Shown piece after piece: positions 1 to 8,683 of a DNA stretch of 37,188 nucleotides. The DNA comes from an uncultured Lachnospiraceae bacterium (GTDB lineage: Bacteria; Bacillota; Clostridia; Lachnospirales; Lachnospiraceae): NCBI GenBank assembly GCA_947623185.1, contig CANQGL010000017.1, forward strand, positions 1 to 37,188. The letters are read 5' to 3'. Positions within the stretch are counted from its first letter, which is position 1. Each line of letters opens with the position of its first letter. A model generated the notes under the pieces. It ran no database searches. It was not told where the DNA came from and saw only the letters and a list, made by a program, of their open reading frames with translations. A program made the translations under genes and the position numbers.

Positions 1-349
1 GCGTCTGCGCGTGGAGGACCCGGAGCGCCTCGGCCAGCTGGATCATCGTCTCTACCGCTTCCTGCTCCGAGAATTTATACCCGCGGTTCAGCCGCTCTTC
101 CAGCGTCTCGCCGTTTATGTATTCCTCGATCACATACAGCTTCCCGCCGACTTCCGCAGCTTCCACGATCTCCGCGATATGAAGGTCATGGATCCGCTTG
201 ACGCTGCGGTATACGTCCCGGTTATACACTTCCAGGCATTTCCGGACGTAGATCCGGCCGGTTTCTTTATGGAGCACCAGGCTGACGTTTTTGTATTTTC
301 CGGCGATCGCGATCTCCTGATAACCGTCTAACGGATTTCCGCCGCTCAT
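1..349 (-). CDS. Serine/threonine protein kinase, N-terminal part (cut by window edge)
   Basis: The reverse strand from the ATG at 349 reads a protein-kinase N-lobe. It has a beta3-like strand with the lysine in YVRKCLEV, a helix-C-like stretch, and the hinge-like VIEEYINGETLEERL that resembles the VMEYxxGxxL signature of bacterial Hanks-type kinases. The catalytic loop and everything C-terminal lie beyond position 1. The glycine-rich loop is degenerate: the segment IAIAGKYKNVSLVLHKETG lacks a clear GxGxxG. An AGGGGG ribosome-binding site precedes the ATG; a second ATG eight bases upstream runs at once into a stop. The gene is divergent from the HTH gene at 438. Kinase family is fairly sure; substrate, and any membrane segment or sensor domain, cannot be seen. 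Confidence 0.8.
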   Translation of the reverse strand, partial: MSGGNPLDGYQEIAIAGKYKNVSLVLHKETGRIYVRKCLEVYNRDVYRSVKRIHDLHIAEIVEAAEVGGKLYVIEEYINGETLEERLNRGYKFSEQEAVETMIQLAEALRVLHAQT

Positions 350-371
350 CTACTCATTCCCCCTGTTTTCT

Positions 372-403
372 CACTTGCAAAATCACTGAATCAAGTGTAA
401 CAT
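372..403 (+). promoter_or_regulatory. Promoter with overlapping dyad in the kinase/HTH divergent gap
   Basis: TTGCAA (375-380), a 17-bp spacer and TAACAT (398-403) form a plausible sigma-A promoter for the HTH gene. An inverted repeat, CACTTG (372-377) and CAAGTG (392-397), overlaps the -35 and ends one base before the -10, the layout of an autoregulatory operator. Which protein binds is not shown. Confidence 0.5.
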
Positions 404-437
404 AAAAAACAGACAAAGAAAAGGGGCGATCTGCGGC

Positions 438-920
438 ATGAAGAACACGGAAGGATCTGGGAACGAGCGTCGGGATGAAAAAACGACCGGAGAGCTGCTT
501 CATATCCTGAAAGGGACCCATTCCGAAAAGGAACTGAACGAATATATCGAGCGCCATACGCAGCCGGATCAGGAAATGAGCTTTGCGGCGAGATTCAGCG
601 ACCTGCTGGAGCGGAAAGGCCGGTCGAAAAGCGATGTCATCCGGAAATCATTGGTGGAGCGCACCTACGGCTACCAAATCTTAAGCGGAAAGAAGAACGC
701 CGGAAGGGATTATATCCTCGCGCTCTGTATTGCCGCCGAGCTTACGCTCCGCGAGACGCAGTCCATGCTTGAGGGGGCAAAGGCGGGGATCCTGTATTCC
801 CGCTCGACCAGGGATGCGATCATCATTTACGGGATCGAGCACAATATGAGCGTGATGGACCTCAATGAGCTGCTGAACGTCAAGGGAGAAAAGACACTTT
901 TTTCGGAAGCGGAAGAATAG
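438..920 (+). CDS. Small helix-turn-helix (lambda-repressor-like) protein
   Basis: This 160-residue protein has a charged N-terminus (about 1-45) and then a helical region resembling an XRE/lambda-repressor fold: FSDLLERKGRSKSDVIRKS, followed by a recognition-helix-like YGYQILSGKKNAGRDYIL. The C-terminal part (about 105-160) is helical with no recognised motif. There are no membrane segments. It is the only good start in the frame, although the purine-rich AAGGGG lies a little far (about 11 bases) from the ATG. It is divergently paired with a Ser/Thr kinase gene, so it may be a target or partner of that kinase; this is inference from position. A DNA-binding role is likely but the family is not certain. 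The PhzF gene follows after 42 bases and may be co-transcribed. Confidence 0.6.
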   Translation: MKNTEGSGNERRDEKTTGELLHILKGTHSEKELNEYIERHTQPDQEMSFAARFSDLLERKGRSKSDVIRKSLVERTYGYQILSGKKNAGRDYILALCIAAELTLRETQSMLEGAKAGILYSRSTRDAIIIYGIEHNMSVMDLNELLNVKGEKTLFSEAEE

Positions 921-962
921 AGGCGCGAAACGCGCAAGCCGGAATCACGAGGAGAGATCACT

Positions 963-1739
963 ATGAAACAGTACATTGTCGATGCATTCACAGACACCGT
1001 ATTTAAGGGCAATCCCGCCGCGGTCTGCGTCATGGACCGCTGGCCGGACGACCAGTGGATGATGCAGGTCGCAGGTGAGAACAACCTTTCGGAGACCGCG
1101 TTCATCGTAAAGGAGAGCGGCGGATATCATCTGCGCTGGTTCACGCCGGGCACGGAAGTGGAGTTATGCGGCCACGCCACGCTGGCGTCCGCGTTTGTCA
1201 TCCTGAACTATTACGACAAAGACGCCGCGCAGGTCGAGTTTGACACGATGAGCGGGAAGCTCACGGTAGTCCGAAAAGGGAATCTGTATGAAATGGATTT
1301 TCCGACTTATGAGCTGAAGGAGATCCCGGTCACGGACGACATGGAACGGGCTTTCGGAGTCCGGCCGGTCAAAGCGGTACTGGGGCTCGACCTGGTCTGC
1401 GTATTTGAAAACGAGCGCATCGTCCGGGAAATGGTCCCCGATCAGGAGCTTCTCAAGACCATCGAAGGCCGGATACAGAACGCGACGGCGCGGGGGACCG
1501 ACACAGACTGCGTGTCCAGGAGCTTTTGCCCGAAGCTGTCCATTCCCGAGGATCCGGTGTGCGGGTCCGCGCATTGCCAGATCGCGGACTACTGGTCGGG
1601 GATTTTAGGTAAGAAGGACATCATAGCCTATCAGGCGTCGAAGCGTGGAGGCACGCTTCACTGCCTCCTGACGGGTAACGGACGGGTAAAGATCAGCGGG
1701 GAAGCGGTCCTGTTTGCCGTCTCCGAAATACAGGGATGA
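963..1739 (+). CDS. PhzF family isomerase/epimerase
   Basis: A 258-residue PhzF-fold protein. The start MKQYIVDAFTDTVFKGNPAAV is the family's usual N-terminus (xxDAFtxxxFxGNPAaV). The putative catalytic Glu44 lies in NNLSETAF, ELCGHATLAS is the conserved GHAT motif, and EDPVCGSAHC near residue 200 is the second conserved loop. PhzF itself isomerises trans-2,3-dihydro-3-hydroxyanthranilate in phenazine synthesis, but most homologues outside phenazine producers have unknown substrates, and no phenazine genes are present here. It is cytosolic and near the family's usual length, perhaps slightly short. A GAGGAGA ribosome-binding site precedes the ATG. The family assignment is firm; the reaction is unknown. 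Confidence 0.88.
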   Translation: MKQYIVDAFTDTVFKGNPAAVCVMDRWPDDQWMMQVAGENNLSETAFIVKESGGYHLRWFTPGTEVELCGHATLASAFVILNYYDKDAAQVEFDTMSGKLTVVRKGNLYEMDFPTYELKEIPVTDDMERAFGVRPVKAVLGLDLVCVFENERIVREMVPDQELLKTIEGRIQNATARGTDTDCVSRSFCPKLSIPEDPVCGSAHCQIADYWSGILGKKDIIAYQASKRGGTLHCLLTGNGRVKISGEAVLFAVSEIQG

Positions 1740-1807
1740 TTTGCGCCGTCTCAGATCGCTGTCAGATATGCAGGTAAAAGTTGCCTGAGAAGGCGATAAA
1801 AAACCTG

Positions 1808-1836
1808 TTGACAAGTGATTTGATCTGTGCTATTTT
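1808..1836 (+). promoter_or_regulatory. Sigma-A promoter of the T-box operon
   Basis: A consensus TTGACA (1808-1813), exactly 17 bp, then TATTTT (1831-1836). It lies 69 bases beyond the phzF-like stop and immediately upstream of the T-box leader, so transcription should begin near 1843. Confidence 0.75.
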
Positions 1837-1842
1837 GATAAA

Positions 1843-2222
1843 GAATTAAATATTGATCGAAAGTCGATGATCAAAAAGAGTACATCCGGAATGAAATCAC
1901 AGAGAGCCGCCGTTGGTGGAAGGCGGTATGGAGTTCCCTATGGAATGGGTTTGTGAGACGCCAGGCGAAAGGAGACGAGTAGCCGGAGCCGTGTTTCCTG
2001 CGTTAAAGGATAAGGGTATCGGGAATAGGATTCTCCGTACCCTGAAAATGAGTCAGATTGGTGGCGGACAGTTCCGATTGGGGTGTCCGCTTTTCTTTTG
2101 ACGGCGGCCGGGATCCGTAACGGGAATCCGGGAGCGCGAAAGAAACCGGTCTGAAAACAACGGGTGGCACCACGAAAGATTTCGTCCCGGCGCAGCTTAA
2201 GGAAGCTGTGCCGGGATTTTTT
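1843..2222 (+). promoter_or_regulatory. T-box riboswitch leader, probable tryptophan (UGG) specifier
   Basis: The leader has the classic T-box parts in order. There is an AGTA element (1879-1882), the distal AGAGAG bulge and a GCCGCC/GGCGG apical hairpin containing GGTGGAAG (about 1901-1927). A Stem I 3' side follows. A later hairpin sits at about 2064-2094. The T-box itself, AACGGGTGGCACCACG, is at 2159-2174, then an intrinsic terminator. A possible pairing of GGAAT (1888-1892) with GTTCC (1933-1937) places the specifier loop in CTATGGAATGGGTTTG, which holds UGG at 1941-1943 and at 1946-1948. Both read Trp and fit the trpB and trpA genes downstream. Known mechanism: uncharged tRNA pairs with the specifier and the T-box bulge and stops termination. 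The class is sure; the Trp identity is inferred. Confidence 0.92.
2185..2222 (+). terminator. Regulated intrinsic terminator of the T-box
   Basis: A 14-bp stem (2185-2198 with 2203-2216, one G-U type mismatch pairing) closes the AAGG loop and is followed by six Ts (2217-2222). Its 5' side overlaps the region that would pair with the T-box sequence, as expected for terminator/antiterminator exchange. Confidence 0.9.
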
Positions 2223-2264
2223 GTGTGGCAGATCATCGTATTTTCGGAAAGAGGAGGAAAAATC

Positions 2265-3311
2265 ATGAGAAGATTCAGGACAATCACGAAAATTGCGGCA
2301 GCAGTAGCAATGACGGGCGTGCTCCTTGCGGGCTGCTCGACCGAGACGCCGGAGACGACGGCTGCGGCAACAACAGCGGCGGCTACGGAAGCCGCGACGA
2401 CTGCGGCGGAGGCCGAGGCGGCCGAAACCGAAGCAGCTGAAACGGAAGCGGCAGGTCCGCTGGCAGGAAAGAGCATTTCCGTCATGACCCCGTATATGGC
2501 TTCCGTCACTACGAATCAGATGGTCGGCTATATTGAAGAAGGACTGAAAGATCTGGGCGCTGAGGTCTTCGTGATCGATACCGCGAACGACTTTGCTGCT
2601 CTGGCAAGCCGTATCGAGGACGTCGTATCGTCCGGCACGGACGGCATCGTTCTGGTAAGCGCGGACCCGAACCAGGTCGCGAACCAGCTGCAGGAAGCGT
2701 TTGACGCGAACATCCCGGTATTCGGCTGCGACAGCGGATTTATCGACGGCATGCAGCTCAACGCGACCAGCGACAACCGCCAGATGGGCGAGCTGATCGT
2801 AAAGTATCTGTTCGACGATCTGATGGGCGGCAAGGGGACCGTGATCGCGCTGACCCACAGACCGCATCCGGGCGTTGTGTTAAGATGCGAGGCGTTTGAC
2901 GAGATCATCAAGGACTATCCGGACATCGAACTGATCACCGAGCAGCACGTTCCGGCGGAGCAGCCGATCAACGACGCGCAGGATATCGTCGCCAACCTTC
3001 TGACTGCGAATCCCGACAAGGATTCCATCACCGCCATCTTTGCGGCATGGGATGAACCGGCGATCGGCGCGACCAACGCGCTGCAGGAGGCCGGACGCGA
3101 CGAAGTCATCGTCACCGGCGTCGACGGAAACGAGCAGGCGGTCGAGCTGATCAAGGAAGGGACCAACCTGAAGGCGACCGTAAAGCAGAACTTCGAGGGA
3201 ATGTCCGAGATCGTCTGCAGCGAGATCGAGAAGTATTTCGGCGGCAACGCCAGCGAGCCCGGCGAGCAGTACGCTCCGGCACAGCTGATCACGCAGGAGA
3301 ACGCGGAATAA
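2265..3311 (+). CDS. ABC transporter sugar-type substrate-binding lipoprotein
   Basis: A 348-residue periplasmic-binding-protein-type-1 lipoprotein of the ribose/galactose class. A signal peptide with lipobox LLAGC places the lipidated Cys near residue 24. A low-complexity Thr/Ala/Glu tether of about 40 residues follows, then the two-lobed binding fold starting at KSISVMTPYMASVTTNQM. IVLVSADPNQV, the IPVFGCDSGF strand and FAAWDEPAIGATNALQEAG are at the expected places. In ribose binders the last motif usually has Asn-Asp where this has Trp-Asp, which hints at an altered, perhaps aromatic, pocket. The ATG at 2265 is chosen over an upstream TTG because GAGGAGG lies seven bases before it and the signal peptide starts there. 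It is the first gene after the T-box. The ligand is not known. Confidence 0.88.
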   Translation: MRRFRTITKIAAAVAMTGVLLAGCSTETPETTAAATTAAATEAATTAAEAEAAETEAAETEAAGPLAGKSISVMTPYMASVTTNQMVGYIEEGLKDLGAEVFVIDTANDFAALASRIEDVVSSGTDGIVLVSADPNQVANQLQEAFDANIPVFGCDSGFIDGMQLNATSDNRQMGELIVKYLFDDLMGGKGTVIALTHRPHPGVVLRCEAFDEIIKDYPDIELITEQHVPAEQPINDAQDIVANLLTANPDKDSITAIFAAWDEPAIGATNALQEAGRDEVIVTGVDGNEQAVELIKEGTNLKATVKQNFEGMSEIVCSEIEKYFGGNASEPGEQYAPAQLITQENAE

Positions 3312-3339
3312 GATTTGTCAGGTAACGGGGGAATCGCGC

Positions 3340-4992
3340 ATGTTGCTTGAGACTGCGGGACTGGACAAGAAATTTAACGGCGTCTACGCCTTAAAGCAGA
3401 TGGATTTTTCCATGGACAGCGGAGAGATCCACGGACTGGTGGGCGAGAACGGAGCCGGTAAATCGACCTTTATTAAAATATTGGGCGGCGTTTATCAGGC
3501 CGACGGCGGAAGCATCCGGTGGGAGGGAAATCCTCTCACCGGTGCGCTTGCGCCTGAGGACAGCCGGCGGCTGGGGATCAACATTATCTTTCAGGATAAC
3601 GTGCTGATCCCGGCTTTTTCCGGGGTGGAGAATATCTGCCTCGGTTTGCCGTACCCGTCAAGACATGGGCTGATCCGCTGGAAAGAGATGGAGCGGGCGG
3701 CCTACGCGAAGGCGGAGGAGCTGGGGATCCGCATCGATCTGAAGAAGACCGCCGCCGAGATGGGGCCCTCGCAGAAAAAGTGCGTCGAGATCATCCGCGC
3801 GATGATGAATGACTGCCGCCTTCTGATCCTCGACGAGCCGACGGCGTCGCTCTCCGACAAGGAGACGGGGCTGCTGTTCGACATCATAAGACGGCTCAAG
3901 GAAAAAGGAACGTCGGTCCTTTATGTGAGCCACCGGCTGGAGGAGATCCTCGGTCTGACCGACTATGTGACGGTGCTGCGAAACGGCGAGAAGATCGCCA
4001 CGGCGCGGACCGAAGAGATCGGGAAGCGCGAGCTGGTACGGCTGATGAGCGGCGATGAGGCGGAAAGCGCCGGGGACGCCCGGATTGAGGTGGCCTCGAA
4101 TACCGCGGAAAGCGCCGGGGACGGCATGACAGACAGGCCGGAAGAAGAAACCGGCAGGACCCGGACGACTGTGGAAGCCATGGTTGCCGCCGGTCAGCAG
4201 GTCTCCGGAACAGGAAACGCCACAGACACGGAAAATACTGCCCCGCAGCAGGCCGCCCTCGAAGCGCGCGACATCTTCTCCCGCGACGGGATCGTAAAGG
4301 GCGCGTCGCTCACGGCTCCGGCCGGAAAGATCACCGGTATCTTCGGCCTCTGCGGAAGCGGGCGGACCGAATTTCTGGAGTGCATTTACGGCTATCGGAA
4401 GATCCGGTCCGGGGAAGTCCTTGTGAACGGGACCCGGCTTCCGGCATTAAGCCCGCCGGAGTCCATTAAGAACGGGATGGCGTTTATCTGTGAGGACCGG
4501 CGCGGCAAGGCGCTGATCACGCAGTTCTCCGTTCTCGACAACATGATGCTGTGCGCGATCGACAAATATTCCAGAAACGGTCGTTTTCAGACAAAGACCG
4601 CGCTGAAAACGGCGGAAGAAATGATAAATTCCTTAAAGATCCGGTGCATCGGGACGGGGCAGCAGACCGCGGAGCTGTCCGGCGGCAATCAGCAAAAGGT
4701 CGTGTTCGCGCGGGCGATGCTGACCGAGCCGTCCGTCTGGCTCTGCGACGAGCCGACGCAGGCGGTCGACGTGACGACCCGCCAGGAGATCCACCGCCTG
4801 TTAAGGCGGGAGGCGGAAGCCGGAAAAACCGTGATCTACGTCTCGTCGGACCTTGCGGAGCTTCTCGAGGTCGCCGATTCGATCGCGGTGATGGCCTCGG
4901 GAAAGATCGTTCGGACATTTGAGAACCGGAACCTGAAGCAGGCGGAGGTACTCGCCTGCTGTTACGAAGCGGAGAGGGAGGAAACGGCATGA
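3340..4992 (+). CDS. Sugar-type ABC transporter ATPase, two nucleotide-binding domains (RbsA/MglA-like)
   Basis: A 550-residue duplicated ATPase of the CUT2 class. Domain 1 has Walker A GENGAGKST (35-43), a weak signature around GPSQKKCVEI and Walker B LLILDEPTASLS. Domain 2 has a degenerate Walker A, GLCGSGRTEF, a canonical LSGGNQQKVVFARAM signature and WLCDEPTQAVDV. This asymmetry, with one poor P-loop, is normal for RbsA/MglA. Between the domains (about 235-290) is a Ser/Ala/Glu/Thr-rich low-complexity insertion that makes it longer than the usual roughly 500 residues. It follows the binding protein by 28 bases and overlaps the permease start by 4 (ATGA). It energises import of the same ligand. 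Confidence 0.92.
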   Translation: MLLETAGLDKKFNGVYALKQMDFSMDSGEIHGLVGENGAGKSTFIKILGGVYQADGGSIRWEGNPLTGALAPEDSRRLGINIIFQDNVLIPAFSGVENICLGLPYPSRHGLIRWKEMERAAYAKAEELGIRIDLKKTAAEMGPSQKKCVEIIRAMMNDCRLLILDEPTASLSDKETGLLFDIIRRLKEKGTSVLYVSHRLEEILGLTDYVTVLRNGEKIATARTEEIGKRELVRLMSGDEAESAGDARIEVASNTAESAGDGMTDRPEEETGRTRTTVEAMVAAGQQVSGTGNATDTENTAPQQAALEARDIFSRDGIVKGASLTAPAGKITGIFGLCGSGRTEFLECIYGYRKIRSGEVLVNGTRLPALSPPESIKNGMAFICEDRRGKALITQFSVLDNMMLCAIDKYSRNGRFQTKTALKTAEEMINSLKIRCIGTGQQTAELSGGNQQKVVFARAMLTEPSVWLCDEPTQAVDVTTRQEIHRLLRREAEAGKTVIYVSSDLAELLEVADSIAVMASGKIVRTFENRNLKQAEVLACCYEAEREETA

Positions 4993-5921
4993 AAGGACAT
5001 AATCTGAAACAGTACGGTACCGTGGCGGCGCTGCTTGCGATCGTGGCCGTGTTCGGTATCCTGCGCCCGCAGGCGTTCCTTTCGCTGCGCAATTTTGTAA
5101 ACATCACTCGGCAGATGGCTCCGCTCGCGATCGTGGCGCTGGGCGCGACGTTCGTGATGACGGTCAACGAATTCGATCTCTCGATCGGAAGTATCGTGAG
5201 TCTCGGCGGCATCATCGCGGCGCTGCTTGCGATCCGCGGAGTACCGGTCGCGGTCTGCTTTCTGGCGGCGGTGCTGATCTGCATCGGCGTTGGCTGCGTA
5301 AACGGATTTCTGATCGCGAAATTCCGTATTTTATCGTTTATTACCACGCTCGGAATGGGAACCGTTCTCGACGGCGTGATCTACGGACTGACGGGCGGGG
5401 CGACCATTTTTAACGGGATCCCGCGCTCGTTCACGATCCCCGGCATCTTAAGGATAGCCGGGATCCCCTTCATCACCCTGACGGCGGCGATCCTTTATCT
5501 GGCGTTTCATGTCTTCATGAGCCATACGCCCGTCGGACGCAAGCTGTATGCGATCGGCGGAAACCGCGAGGCGGCTGAGATCGCCGGGATCCGGCTGTTC
5601 CGCTTCCGTGTTCTGGCGTTTGCGCTAAGCGGGGCGATGGCGGGACTCGCGGGGGCGTTGGTGGCGTCGCGCGTCGGATCGGCCAACACAACGGCCGGAC
5701 AGGGGTATTTCCTTCAGTCTTACGCGGCGGTGTTCATCGGCTGCACCGTTTCAAAAAGCGGCGTGCCGAGCGTGATCGGGACGCTGATCGGGACCGCGAT
5801 CCTGGCGGTCATGGCAAACGGACTTACGATCCTGCAGATGCCGAGCTTCATGCAGGACATCATCACGGGCGGGATCATCATTCTGGCGATCGTTGCCCAG
5901 AAAATCGGAGCGGGGAGGTAA
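4989..5921 (+). CDS. Sugar-type ABC transporter permease (RbsC-like)
   Basis: A 310-residue hydrophobic protein of the BPD_transp_2 (RbsC/MglC) family with about eight to ten membrane segments. The conserved FVNITRQMAPLAIVALGATFVM near the N-terminus, the NEFDLSIGSIVSLGG loop and the ATPase-facing cytoplasmic stretch GRKLYAIGGNREAAEIAGI are clear family hallmarks. Length is normal. The start ATG overlaps the ATPase stop (ATGA), showing translational coupling. Only one permease gene is present, so the channel would be a homodimer, as usual in this class. The substrate is undetermined; the kinase that follows argues for a hydroxylated, phosphorylatable ligand. Confidence 0.92.
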   Translation: MKGHNLKQYGTVAALLAIVAVFGILRPQAFLSLRNFVNITRQMAPLAIVALGATFVMTVNEFDLSIGSIVSLGGIIAALLAIRGVPVAVCFLAAVLICIGVGCVNGFLIAKFRILSFITTLGMGTVLDGVIYGLTGGATIFNGIPRSFTIPGILRIAGIPFITLTAAILYLAFHVFMSHTPVGRKLYAIGGNREAAEIAGIRLFRFRVLAFALSGAMAGLAGALVASRVGSANTTAGQGYFLQSYAAVFIGCTVSKSGVPSVIGTLIGTAILAVMANGLTILQMPSFMQDIITGGIIILAIVAQKIGAGR

Positions 5922-5925
5922 CGGT

Positions 5926-7485
5926 ATGCTGACAGCGACCTTTGATATCGGAACGACGGCGGTAAAGGCGGTCGTCGTGTGCGACGACGGGACGGTCCGG
6001 TTTTCGGCCAGCGAGGGGATCGCAACGCTCACGGACGGGGAGTTCCGCGAACAGGCCCCGGACGACTGGTACCGGGCGTTTATCGCGATCTCGGAAAAGA
6101 TTTTTGAGCGGATCCCGGCAGAGGAGATCGAGGCGGTCGTTTTCTCGGGACAGATGCAGGACATGATCCCGGTGGACGCGGACGGAAACGCGGTGCGAAA
6201 CGCGATCCTCTACTCCGACGGGCGCGCCGGTGAGGAAGCGGAGCGGATCATGCGGACGGTTGGCGAAAGAAAAACGGCCGGAACCGGGACGGCAGGAGGC
6301 CGGACTCCGGAGAACAGCCCGGAGGCGCTTGCCGCAGCCGGCGAGGCGGAGATCGCACGAATCACCGGAAACCATTTTGACGGTTCCATGCCGCTTCCGA
6401 AGATTTTGTGGTATAAGGAACATGAGCCGGAAAACTATGCGAAGACGGCGAAGATCCTCATCAGCTCCAAGGACTACATTCTCGGGAAGCTGACGGGCCG
6501 CTTCGTGGGCGACGTTACGGCCTGCTCGACGGCCGGAGCGATGGAGCTGGCGACGAAACGCTGGTCGCCGGAGCTGATCGCGGCGGCAGGGCTCGATGCG
6601 GACAAATTCTCCGAGATCCTCTATGCGCACGAGCTGGTGGGAACGGTATCGGAGAAAGCCTCGGAACAGACCGGATATACGACGGCGACGCGGGTCTACG
6701 CGGGGACGGGCGACGCGGGTGCGACGACGCTTGCCAGCGGGATCTTAAGCGAAGGCGAATATAACATCAACCTCGGCACATCTGGATGGGTCGCGGCCGT
6801 TTCGGAAGGATGCATGGAGAGCGCGGGCGGCGGATTCAATCTCGCGGCCATGCAGCCCGGAAAATACATCAACGTCGTCCCGTTCTTTAACGGCGGCAAC
6901 GTGCATAAATTCGTGGCGGGTGCGCTTTCTGCGAAAGGCGGTGAGGCTGATTACTCCTATATTTCGGAGATCCTTAAGGGGACGGAGCCGGGAAGCGGCG
7001 GCGTTTTCTTCCTCCCGTATCTGGTCGGCGAGCGGTTCCCGATCGTGGACGCGAAGGTGCGCGGCACCTATTTCGGGATCGGCCAGGAGACGACCGCGGG
7101 CGAGCTGGCCCGCAGTGCCCTTGAGGGTGTGGCCTATTCGATCCGCCAGGGCATGGAGCTCATGGGAGCTCCCGCGAAGAAGGTCACCGTGATCGGCGGA
7201 GGCGCGCGCGAGGAGGCGTGGTGCCGCATTCTCGGCGGAGTGATGGGGCAGGATATCATCGTATACAAAGACCCGGATCTGCTCCCGGCGCTGGCGATCG
7301 CCGCGGCGGTGTTTATGGCGGAGGGCCTGATAAAAGATTACGGAGAGTTCATCGACGGACTGACGGCGCAGGGACATTGCACCGTGTGCCCGCAGGAGCC
7401 GGGCGCGAAGGCGGTCTACGACGGGCTCTATGAAAAATATAAGACGATCTATCCCACAGTAAAGGGATTTTACGGAAGCAGGTAA
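5926..7485 (+). CDS. FGGY-family carbohydrate/polyol kinase
   Basis: A 519-residue FGGY kinase, ATP-dependent and cytosolic. The N-terminal ATPase fold starts [16 protein letters not shown], a phosphate-1 motif. [11 protein letters not shown] and [11 protein letters not shown] are xylulokinase-like, and [13 protein letters not shown] carries the expected catalytic Asp. [11 protein letters not shown] and [14 protein letters not shown] are the phosphate-2 and adenosine motifs. A low-complexity Gly/Thr/Ala insert (about residues 110-140) separates the two early motifs. The ATG at 5926 with GGGGAGG eight bases before is preferred to an upstream TTG. It starts 4 bases after the permease and ends 13 before trpB. 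The family phosphorylates xylulose, ribulose, glycerol, fuculose and similar; its substrate here is unknown. The Trp context suggests an indole-bearing polyol (inference). Confidence 0.85.
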   Translation: MLTATFDIGTTAVKAVVVCDDGTVRFSASEGIATLTDGEFREQAPDDWYRAFIAISEKIFERIPAEEIEAVVFSGQMQDMIPVDADGNAVRNAILYSDGRAGEEAERIMRTVGERKTAGTGTAGGRTPENSPEALAAAGEAEIARITGNHFDGSMPLPKILWYKEHEPENYAKTAKILISSKDYILGKLTGRFVGDVTACSTAGAMELATKRWSPELIAAAGLDADKFSEILYAHELVGTVSEKASEQTGYTTATRVYAGTGDAGATTLASGILSEGEYNINLGTSGWVAAVSEGCMESAGGGFNLAAMQPGKYINVVPFFNGGNVHKFVAGALSAKGGEADYSYISEILKGTEPGSGGVFFLPYLVGERFPIVDAKVRGTYFGIGQETTAGELARSALEGVAYSIRQGMELMGAPAKKVTVIGGGAREEAWCRILGGVMGQDIIVYKDPDLLPALAIAAAVFMAEGLIKDYGEFIDGLTAQGHCTVCPQEPGAKAVYDGLYEKYKTIYPTVKGFYGSR

Positions 7486-7498
7486 AGGAGAGAAGACT

Positions 7499-8683
7499 AT
7501 GTCGAAAGGAAGATTCGGGATCCACGGAGGACAGTACATTCCCGAAACACTGATGAACGCGGTCCGGGAGCTGGAAGACGCGTACAATCACTATAAGGAC
7601 GATCCGGAGTTCAACCGGGAGCTCACGGAGCTTCTGAACGAGTACGCGGGACGCCCGTCGCGCCTCTATTTTGCGCGGCACATGACCGAGGATCTCGGAG
7701 GAGCCAAGATCTATCTGAAACGTGAGGATCTGAACCATACGGGCGCGCACAAGATCAACAACGTGCTCGGACAGGTCCTATTGGCAAAGAAAATGGGAAA
7801 GACCCGCGTGATCGCGGAGACCGGCGCCGGACAGCACGGCGTGGCGACCGCGACCGTGGCGGCGCTCATGGGTATGGAATGCGAGGTCTACATGGGCGAG
7901 GAGGACACGAAGCGCCAGGCGCTCAACGTCTACCGTATGCGGCTTCTGGGCGCGAAGGTCCATCCGGTGAGCTCGGGGACAGGAACGCTTAAGGACGCCG
8001 TTTCCGAGACCATGCGCGAGTGGACGAACCGCATCGAGGACACGCACTATGTGCTCGGTTCCTGCATGGGGCCGCACCCGTTCCCGACCATCGTCCGCGA
8101 CTTCCAGTCGGTGATCTCGAAGGAGATCAAGGCGCAGATGCTTGAAAAAGAGGGACGGCTGCCGGACGCGGTTTTGGCCTGCGTGGGCGGCGGCTCGAAT
8201 GCGATCGGCGCGTTCTATCATTTCATTGAAGATAAAGAGGTCCGGCTTATCGGATGCGAAGCGGCGGGCCGCGGCGTGAACACGGCGGAGACGGCCGCCA
8301 CGATCGCCACCGGGCGTCTGGGGATCTTCCACGGCATGAAATCGTATTTCTGTCAGGACGAGTACGGCCAGATCGCGCCGGTCTACTCGATCTCAGCGGG
8401 GCTCGACTATCCGGGCATCGGGCCGGAGCACGCGAACCTCTACGATACGGGCCGCGCGCAGTACGTCGCGATAACGGACGACGAGGCCGTAAATGCGTTT
8501 GAATATCTCTCCCGCACGGAGGGGATTATCCCGGCGATCGAGAGCGCCCATGCGGTCGCGCACGCGATGAAGATCGCGCCGGAAATGTCGAAGGACCAGA
8601 TCGTCGTCGTGAACCTGTCGGGCCGCGGCGACAAGGACTGCGTATCGATCGCCCGTTACAGAGGGGAGGATTTACATGAGTAA
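7499..8683 (+). CDS. trpB: Tryptophan synthase beta subunit
   Basis: A 394-residue PLP enzyme that condenses indole with L-serine to give tryptophan, normally as an alpha2beta2 complex. It is a full-length TrpB1-type protein. [16 protein letters not shown] is the conserved start, the PLP lysine is Lys85 in HTGAHKINN, the catalytic Glu is Glu107 in AETGAGQHG, and the phosphate-binding loop is [17 protein letters not shown] precedes the ATG. It lies 13 bases after the FGGY kinase and overlaps trpA by 8 bases. No trpE, trpG, trpD, trpC or trpF is in this operon, which is unusual for Clostridia, where trpBA normally ends a full trp cluster. Expression should rise on Trp starvation through the T-box. 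Confidence 0.97.
   Translation: MSKGRFGIHGGQYIPETLMNAVRELEDAYNHYKDDPEFNRELTELLNEYAGRPSRLYFARHMTEDLGGAKIYLKREDLNHTGAHKINNVLGQVLLAKKMGKTRVIAETGAGQHGVATATVAALMGMECEVYMGEEDTKRQALNVYRMRLLGAKVHPVSSGTGTLKDAVSETMREWTNRIEDTHYVLGSCMGPHPFPTIVRDFQSVISKEIKAQMLEKEGRLPDAVLACVGGGSNAIGAFYHFIEDKEVRLIGCEAAGRGVNTAETAATIATGRLGIFHGMKSYFCQDEYGQIAPVYSISAGLDYPGIGPEHANLYDTGRAQYVAITDDEAVNAFEYLSRTEGIIPAIESAHAVAHAMKIAPEMSKDQIVVVNLSGRGDKDCVSIARYRGEDLHE

Noticed and set aside
1913-2101. A 62-codon reading frame inside the leader, possible Trp leader peptide
   Set aside because: It covers T-box Stem I and the specifier region, has a single Trp-rich feature at most, and lacks a good ribosome-binding site; the T-box explains the sequence better.
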